A stretch of DNA of 64,000 nucleotides from Stramonita haemastoma. Taxonomy: Eukaryota; Mollusca; Gastropoda; Neogastropoda; Muricidae. Where the stretch lies: NCBI GenBank assembly GCA_030674155.1, contig CM060342.1, positions 20,861,951 to 20,925,950 of the forward strand, read 5' to 3'. Within the stretch, counting starts at the first letter, position 1. Every line of letters starts with the position of its first letter. The translations under genes were made by a program, and so were the position numbers. Below, piece after piece: positions 44,345-64,000 of the stretch. The notes beneath the pieces were generated by a model, which had not been told where the DNA came from, did not search any database, and was given only the letters and a program-made list of their open reading frames with translations.

Positions 44345-44578
44345 TTAGTCCTTTGGATGAGACTATAAACCGAGGCCCCGTGTGCAAATGCACGCAGAAC
44401 ATCTTGTGCGCACGTTAAATCCTGTTCCGCTTTTCGTAAGAGTAGGCCATTGTGTGCCGGTGGGAACAGATGACGAGATTTACAAAACTGCATACACACA
44501 GGGACTGGATGCAAAAAAGCACATGAGCGCTTATTCCATTATCCTCGATGTAAAAGAATAAATAAATAAATAAATAAG
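44345..44578 (+). mobile_element. SINE family A, headless copy
   Basis: GATGAGACTATAAACCGAGG to the (ATAA)n tail; close to the consensus, so probably young. Confidence 0.65.
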
Positions 44579-45049
44579 AGCATGACTGTTTACTTGTTAG
44601 GCAGGTGAACGTCTTAACTGTCCTGCCACCTTCCCTCTCAAAGAAGGAATAAAGTTAATGATCCTGAATCATTGTTGCCTATGTGAGTTTACGGTTTTTC
44701 TGCGTAGCGTGGGTAGTATAGCCTACATGTGTGTAGCAATGCTGTGGTCTTGCAGTAACACACATAATTATCGAGGAAGCGAGAGGACCTGTGTTTGAAT
44801 CTCCCGACTTTGTGGTGGTAAAGATCATTATATACACAACCACAGACAGGCCTTTCATACCTATATAGGGCTCAAAATTATTTTGTTTTGACTCGGCTGT
44901 TGTAAAAGATGTTGCAAAAGTGCTGTGATCTTGTCTAGTCAAGTCAAGTCAAAAACACTTTAATCATCCCTGTCTAAGGATGTGAAGGTTTTTCTATGAG
45001 CTCTGATTTTGGGGGGGGGGGGGGGGGGGGGGGGGGTGTTTGTTTGCTC

Positions 45050-45425
45050 CTTGGCTAGATCTCAGAGGTTCACCAATGATGACATTTTTCAATGCGACCG
45101 TTTACCCGGTAGCCGCATTCCGACTTCGGGGAAAGTTGAGAATTGAACTGATAAATTTTGCCAGAACAATCTTTTTTGGTTTTCAACTGTCATGTTTTCT
45201 GCTGTTTTTTGTGTTGCTTTTTTTACTGGCGTGCACAAGTACGTAAGTACACAGGTCCAAATGGTTTTATAATCTCCTCTGAAAGACTTAACATTCTGTT
45301 CGATTTTCCCATCAATGCAGAAAGAAAGGGCAAGGCTGGGAATTGAACCCTGAACCTCACGATTTACTTGTTATGTAGGTGAATGTCTTGATTGTCCTGC
45401 CACTTTCCTCCTTGGGTGCAGTTTG
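45050..45425 (-). mobile_element. SINE family F, inverted copy
   Basis: Reverse of the family with head near 45410; another head fragment lies at 44585-44640. Confidence 0.5.
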
Positions 45426-45429
45426 ATTC

Positions 45430-45660
45430 CTGTCTGAACTAAAAACTATTTCCCCATCCACTACACATGAATGGTGGTCTGGGTGCTAGTCTTTTTCAGA
45501 TGAGAGGATAAACCGGTCCCATGTGCAACATGCATTTCGTGCATGTACAAAAACAGAGCAGAGTTCTTTATTAAAAAAAAAAAAAGCTACTAGGGGAGAA
45601 CTGCCTGAATTTCACAGAGAAGTCAGCTGTGACTGAAAGTGCGGTACCATATTATTAACT
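45430..45660 (+). mobile_element. SINE remnant with conserved core
   Basis: GATGAGAGGATAAACCGGTC then GGGGAGAACTGCCTGAATTT and GAGAAGTCAGCTGTGAC, a degraded version of the shared core. Confidence 0.45.
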
Positions 45661-45840
45661 AGTAACGGGCAGACCTGCCAGTGCCTTAATGCCCTTCGTA
45701 TTTATATACATGCAGAAGATCAAATATGAACGTTAAAGATGATTGCTTTCAGGTCATAATATGTTGGCTCAGGCCAGTAGGCAAGCATGCAGAATAAGGA
45801 TCACAGAAGATTTGAGTCTACACATCCCACCCAATAAGAG

Positions 45841-45944
<104 letters not shown>

Positions 45945-46154
45945 AGACAGAGACACACAGCGATAGCGTGATAAACAAAGGCATAATGATAATGCAAATG
46001 AACACAAAAAATGCTTAATGATATATGCAAATCAGCACAAAACAGTATATGCAAATCACCACAAAAATGCATTTAATGCATAATAATATACGCAAATGAG
46101 CACAAACTGACCAATCAGCTATACAGTTTGTCACACACATCGCCTATAGCTGAC

Positions 46155-46265
46155 CTGGGAGCAGGGGCTGGTGCCGAGGATGACCAGTACGGTCACCAGC
46201 AGTGCTGACGTCTTTGGAACAGACCATGTCCAGCCTCTCACCCTCCATACATTGCCCCTAGCCAT
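46155..46265 (-). CDS. Candidate first exon with signal peptide for the acidic TSP1 gene
   Basis: From ATG to a donor CAG/GTCAGC the frame reads 37 residues: a basic start, then TSALLVTVLVILGTSPCSQ, which looks like a signal peptide with its cleavage region. It lies on the right strand upstream of a gene that should be secreted. It ends in phase 0, whereas the large exon needs a phase-1 donor, so an intermediate exon (length 1 mod 3) or another splice site would be required. Another ATG in a different frame (46225-46227) would join in phase but has no signal-like sequence. Could be chance. Confidence 0.35.
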
Positions 46266-46490
46266 GGGTGATGGGCTCCACTATACCTGCACCACAATGT
46301 TACAATACTGTTATCATCATTGTCATCATCATTGTCAACATCATCACTGTCACTGCTGTCTCTCACCCTCCATACATTGCCCCTAGCCATGGGTGATGGG
46401 CTCCACTATACCTGCACCACAGTGTTACAATACTGTCATCATCGTTGTCGTCATCTTTGTCATCGTCATTACTGTCACTCCTATCTCTCA
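46235..46490. repeat. Tandem duplication (about 134-bp unit) over the candidate start codon
   Basis: CTCTCACCCTCCATACATTG through TACAATACTG occurs twice, with CATCAT-rich spacers. The - strand ATG of the signal-peptide candidate lies in the left copy. Confidence 0.75.
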
Positions 46491-46813
46491 GCTTCCCTGC
46501 TCTGCAGCTATCCAGTATAGTAGCGCAGGTCAGCAGGATTTCTTTTTAGCATTTCATTTCTTATTACACCACATTATGATGGTGATGACCATGATGATGA
46601 TGTCGATGATAATGATGACAATGATATTTTAGCATTGAAATAAACGGTCTTTAGGCCCAGACGTGTAGCTGACCTTTCATTTAACGGCATTATCTAGAGA
46701 GCCTGCGGTCTATACCGAGCTTAGGTGTAGCTGAGCCATCCCGTTTCGACAATAACATTGGCATCCAGCGTGCGTTATGTCTAGCAAACCCTAACTTTAG
46801 CAGCCTATAGATC

Positions 46814-46816
<3 letters not shown>

Positions 46817-46876
<60 letters not shown>
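46817..46876 (+). repeat. Homopolymer run of 60 C
   Basis: Uninterrupted in this sequence; length may be an assembly estimate. Confidence 0.9.
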
Positions 46877-46878
<2 letters not shown>

Positions 46879-47267
46879 GTCTAGAGGGTCCTAGATTTGA
46901 TACGGTCTCTTCAGCTAGCAGCCAAAGATCTTGGAGTATAAGGTTTGAGATCTCTCTTGCTCTAACAGGTATTAGGTCTAGCAGACACTAGAAGTAATCG
47001 TCTCTTGCGGGCCTTCAGTCAAAATAGTGTTAGAATACACAGATCTAGAGCATCTTGTTCTGCACTGTAGTTTAGCTATAGCCTACAGGTAAGTACAGAT
47101 TATGAAGCTTTAGTCAAGTCAATCATCTTTGTATCTCCACAATTTAAGGTATATCGAATCTAGTGTAAGGCAAGGGTACACACATACCAAACATGTTCAG
47201 AAGATACTCATCCGATTTTTGTCGTTCCAGGTTACATCAGTTTTTCCCTTCTGTTTGAAGATGCATC

Positions 47268-47353
47268 ACTTCCGATGATGCCATTTCGTCTAGGAGCTGT
47301 AGTAGCGTTGTGAATGACGTGTTAGTGTTAATGACGCAATTGAGATGACGTCA
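47268..47353. promoter_or_regulatory. Possible regulatory cluster: ACTTCCG plus three TGACG motifs
   Basis: ACTTCCG at 47268, TGACGT at 47315, TGACGCA at 47332 and palindromic TGACGTCA at 47346. ETS- and CREB/ATF-type words in unique sequence between the two divergent genes. No TATA box chosen. Function is a guess. Confidence 0.3.
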
Positions 47354-47481
47354 AGAGCCAGTGCTTTTCCTCACTTGATTTTACACGTTCTAAAAGCAGT
47401 TCTGTGGATCTAGATCTAGTTCTATAAAAACAAAAACAAAAAAAAATCCAACAGCAAAAATATTATTTTAAAGACATGCAG

Positions 47482-47483
<2 letters not shown>

Positions 47484-47567
<84 letters not shown>
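47484..47567 (+). repeat. (CT)n microsatellite
   Basis: Next to SINE family A; another CT array follows at 47801-47814. Confidence 0.9.
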
Positions 47568-47569
<2 letters not shown>

Positions 47570-47800
47570 TTCGGATGAGACTATAAACCGAGGCCCCGTG
47601 TGCGAACGTACGCAGAACATCTTGCGCACACGTTAAATCCTGTTCCGCTTTCCGTAAGAGTAGGCATCGTGTGCCGGTGGGAACAGATAACATTTCCAAA
47701 ACTGCATACACACGGGGACTGGATGTAAAAAAGTACTAGAGTGCTTATTCCATTATCCTCGATATAAAAGAATAAATCAAATCAAATCAAATCAATCAAA
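47568..47800 (+). mobile_element. SINE family A, headless copy
   Basis: Starts after a (CT)n array and ends in AATCAAATCAAATC instead of ATAA units. Confidence 0.6.
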
Positions 47801-47904
47801 TCTCTCTCTCTCTCAGTCCTGGTAGTTTTATAGAAATATAGGTAGGCTTATCTCCCATTGTTTTATGTTTGTCCAGTATCCAGCGCGCACGCGAGCGCGT
47901 GTTT

Positions 47905-48067
47905 TATTTTCTTCTATTTCGAGGATAATGGAATAAACACTCATGTGCCTTTTTGCATTCAGTACCCGTGTGTATGCAGTTTTGTAAATTTTGTCATCCG
48001 TTCCCACCAGCACACAATGGCCCAATCTTCCAAAAAGCGGAACGGGTTTTAACGTGTGCGCAAGATG

Positions 48068-48070
<3 letters not shown>
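47905..48070 (-). mobile_element. SINE family A, inverted 3' half
   Basis: Reverse of the tail and body, broken by a (GA)n array at its 5' side. A second tail fragment follows at about 48205-48262. Confidence 0.55.

Positions 48071-48158
<88 letters not shown>
48070..48158 (+). repeat. (GA)n microsatellite
   Basis: Interrupts a SINE family A copy; followed by AAGGC repeats. Confidence 0.9.
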
Positions 48159-48161
<3 letters not shown>

Positions 48162-48364
48162 CAAGGCAAGCAAGGCAAGGCAAGGCAAGGCAAAGGCAAA
48201 ATTCTTTTATTCGAGGATAATAGATAAGCACTCATGTGCTTTTTTACATCCAGTCCCCGCCCCTTTCAGGGATAACATCAAGATGAAAAGACAGCCTCAA
48301 CTAAAACAAGAACAATTATAATGATCCAATTACCAAGAGCAAATCATACCAAGTATCAAACAAC

Positions 48365-48825
48365 AGGTAAGAAATAAGACAGAGATACAATATTAAGGTA
48401 ATGTTATAAAAAAAAAAGGCACTTATTCAGAAACGAAAATAAGAAGTAAGAATCAATGATGATTTTGATTTGAATAATAAACAAGCAAACAAACAAAGAA
48501 ACAAAAAAACAAACAAAAAAACCTCACCACCACCACCACCACCACCAACAAAACAAAAACAAAAACAAACAAACGAAAAACAAAACAAAAAAAAAGGCGC
48601 ACTGATTATAGATCAAACATGAGAATATGATGAGGTTAGATGACTGAAAACATCAATCCACCACCATCTATCATCAAAATATGTCCCATAAAACATAAGA
48701 TTTTGATAAAGGGTGAGAAAGAACAACAACAACCGGTAAGAAATAAGAAAGAGATACAATATTAAGGTAATGTTATAAAAAGGCACTCATTCAGAAACGA
48801 AAATATGAAGTAAGAATCAATGAAG

Positions 48826-48885
<60 letters not shown>
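48365..48885 (+). repeat. Duplicated 100-bp block with (GA)n array
   Basis: GGTAAGAAATAAGA...AAGTAAGAATCAATGA occurs at about 48366-48463 and 48733-48826; the second copy runs into (GA)n. Confidence 0.6.
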
Positions 48886-48886
<1 letters not shown>

Positions 48887-48894
48887 CACTAGCG

Positions 48895-49165
48895 GTATGC
48901 TGCTGTTCAATTTACTGTTGAGGTTGAAGTTTGTGGACAGAAAACGCCATAACTAGGCTGTAAGTTGCATTCTCCCAGTTTATCATAATGAATGTTACCG
49001 AAGTCGGAATGCTGCTACCATGATGGTGGCAGAATGCTGCGGTTCAATTTACAGTAGAGGCTGATGATTGGGGACGGAAAACTCCATAACTGTAAGTTAC
49101 AATCTCACAATTTATCATAATGAATGTTCCTGAAGTCGGAACGCGGCTACCTTAATTGTGGGCAG
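48895..49165 (+). repeat. Tandem duplication, about 130-bp units
   Basis: Two units share TTCAATTTAC, TTTATCATAATGAATGTT and GAAGTCGGAA. The rest of 49166-49540 is AT-rich and unremarkable. Confidence 0.65.
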
Positions 49166-49540
49166 AAACAGTTGCATACGCAAAATTGTTACTATTGGCG
49201 AATGTCAGAGCTGTAGCAGAGGAATGGAAAAAAAGAATCTTGATGGATAAATAGCCTCATTTCTTATGCATACTTCAGGTTCTAGGTCAAGTTACTTTCA
49301 CATTGATGGTCTGGCATTCATCCAACTTTTTATTTATCGTCTTTTAACTTTCAGTTTTATTTATCAGGGTACATAATCTAATTGAATACACGCCTTTAAC
49401 TGATAGTTGCTGGCGATTTTTCTGTTGTATGTCACTGAAACAAATGAAACTTTGTTTCTAAAAGCAAATTTATTAAAATTTTTATTGTGAACTAAAAGAA
49501 GCAGACGCTCAGTAGGCCTAGGCCTGAATCGCCTCTGGCG

Positions 49541-49871
49541 TTAAAGAATTCTACTTCCGTTTCGAAAATACGTGAGTGCCAGAGGATTTCGTAGCTCCTG
49601 CTGAAGAGAAAAATCCCCATTTCACCGTTGTTTCGTCCACAGATTATCCGATATTCGAGCATCTCATTTGTTGTTCAGCCAGCATGATGTGACATCGAGT
49701 TTATTCAGTTTGCCTGTGAAGGGATGCTTAACTTGAAGTAACACTATGACGATGCGTTAAAAGATGTTGCCGTCGCCTACATCTCACCCCCACCCTCACC
49801 CGCACCCTGTTTCCCTGCCACGGCATACAGTTCATCGGCATGGGGTAGTGGAGGACGATGCTAGGGATGGA
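49541..49871 (+). promoter_or_regulatory. CLTC-like: Probable promoter / 5' leader of the clathrin-like gene
   Basis: Non-repetitive, moderately GC-rich sequence just upstream of exon 1, with ACTTCCG (ETS-type word) at about 49551. No TATA box chosen. An upstream in-frame ATG (49764) follows a stop codon. Confidence 0.3.
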
Positions 49872-63099
<13,228 letters not shown>

Positions 63100-63130
63100 G
63101 TCAGTCAGCTCTTACGTGTGTTTGGTTGTT

Positions 63131-63366
63131 GGTTTTTTTTTTTTTTTTTTGCTGCCTCGTCTTCTGTGATGTCCCCGTCCTGTTGTTCCCACACCGCTCA
63201 TCTCAATCTCCCCGCCACAGCCATACCCAGATTCGTTGTGTCTTGCTCCCGTGGTCGTGAGTCCACAGGGAGCCTATCAATATTAGGCCGCTGCGAGGCC
63301 ACCAGCCAGAGGGGCCCTGCACTTCTGCTGGGTCACTTTGGTGGTGTTCAGTGGTGCCTGTTCTGA
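63131..63366 (-). mobile_element. Poly(A)-ended SINE-like repeat (family C), copy 2
   Basis: Reverse of copy 1 with a T run at its left end (poly(A) on the - strand). Begins 31 bp after clathrin-like exon 5. Confidence 0.6.
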
Positions 63367-63396
63367 TTGGTTGTTGTTTTTTGTTGAAATAAGTGT

Positions 63397-63684
63397 GGGC
63401 GGGATAGCTCAGTGGTCAGAGCACTCGCTTTCCCCAAGTCAAGCTAAGCCGCATCGAGCGTGGTTACCAGTTGAGTGGGTGATTGTTTGCAGGCCTTGGC
63501 TTCAGTACAGTCCCCTAGTCCACCCAGCTGTAAATAGGTACCTGCCCTCTTTAATGTCATGGAACGTAAAGCAGGGAGGGAGAGGAGATAGTTGCTGCCT
63601 TCAATATGCTGGCCCCTAGAGAAGCTGAGGTCTCTGATGCCTTGCTTCCCTTTTACCACATAGGTTATGGGACACCTTTATCTT
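63397..63684 (+). mobile_element. SINE family B copy
   Basis: Clear head GGCGGGATAGCTCAGTGG and 5S-like CTAAGCCGCATCGAGCGTGG; continues into a foldback-type arm. Confidence 0.65.
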
Positions 63685-63892
63685 TTAAGTGTGAGGTATC
63701 CTCTGAAGTCAGAGTCTGGCTGCCTGTATGGCGAGGTACTTGGAAACAGTCATACATGCAAACTTCTCATTCAGTGTGCAATGTCAGTCTCACAGTGATT
63801 CCCAGGTGGGATGAGTGAGTGAGAGTGCACATTCTGGGTGACCCCTCAGAGTGTTAAGTTGGGGAATGCACGACAACAACTGTGAGGTTTGG
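63685..63892 (+). repeat. Single arm of the foldback-type repeat, downstream of a SINE
   Basis: Carries ATTCCCAGGTGGGATGAGT and ATTCTGGGTGACCC, the mirror of the 32350 copy; it ends in ACGACAACAAC. It follows a 5S/tRNA-type SINE without a gap, so both may be one composite element. Confidence 0.5.
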
Positions 63893-64000
63893 GATGGGGA
63901 CCTAATTTTACTGTGTTTGCTAAAGAAACCTAACTTGTCTGTGAAGATTTTCTGAGAGCTTTTTTTCCAAAAAAAATGTATACATACTATTTTTATTATT

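Overview
The window is eukaryotic, intron-rich and animal. The coding content is an axonemal dynein, a clathrin heavy chain relative and a secreted thrombospondin-type-1 protein. Together with dense tRNA- and 5S-headed SINEs and long (GT)n, (CT)n and (ATAA)n arrays, this suggests a lophotrochozoan, most likely a gastropod mollusc. That placement is an inference from style, not from a diagnostic gene. No complete tRNA or rRNA gene, CRISPR array or prokaryotic feature is seen.

Region 1 (1-34.6 kb, + strand) is the 3' part of an axonemal dynein heavy chain gene, best matched to DNAH10. Twenty-nine exons join in matching phase into 5,136 nt (1,711 residues and a stop), running from AAA4 through the stalk, AAA5, AAA6 and the C-terminal domain. 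The gene starts outside the window on the left. Its introns hold SINEs, LINE fragments, two piggyBac-like MITEs, minisatellites and pentanucleotide arrays. Four exons (2, 11, 16 and 28 in the window's numbering) are preceded by tandem copies of their own 3' splice site.

Region 2 (34.7-42.2 kb, - strand, possibly to 46.3 kb) is a gene convergent with the dynein; the two candidate poly(A) signals lie about 120 bp apart. One 4.2-kb exon encodes an extremely acidic chain with poly-Asp tracts, many dibasic or furin-type sites and a charged helix. A short last exon, joined in phase, adds a single TSP1 domain. A candidate signal-peptide exon lies at 46155-46265, but it does not join the large exon in frame without another exon. 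This gene is the best candidate for something undescribed.

Region 3 (46.3-49.8 kb) is intergenic, between divergent transcription units. It contains a 60-base C run, a cluster of TGACG motifs, simple repeats and SINE copies.

Region 4 (49.8-64 kb, + strand) holds the first five exons of a divergent clathrin heavy chain-like gene (183 residues in frame), which continues beyond the right edge. Its fourth intron contains a minisatellite built from the preceding exon's 5' splice site. It also contains a long single-ORF LINE (1,271 codons: endonuclease, reverse transcriptase, RNase H, CCHC-like tail).

All family assignments come from reading the translated sequence and remembered family features; no database search was run.
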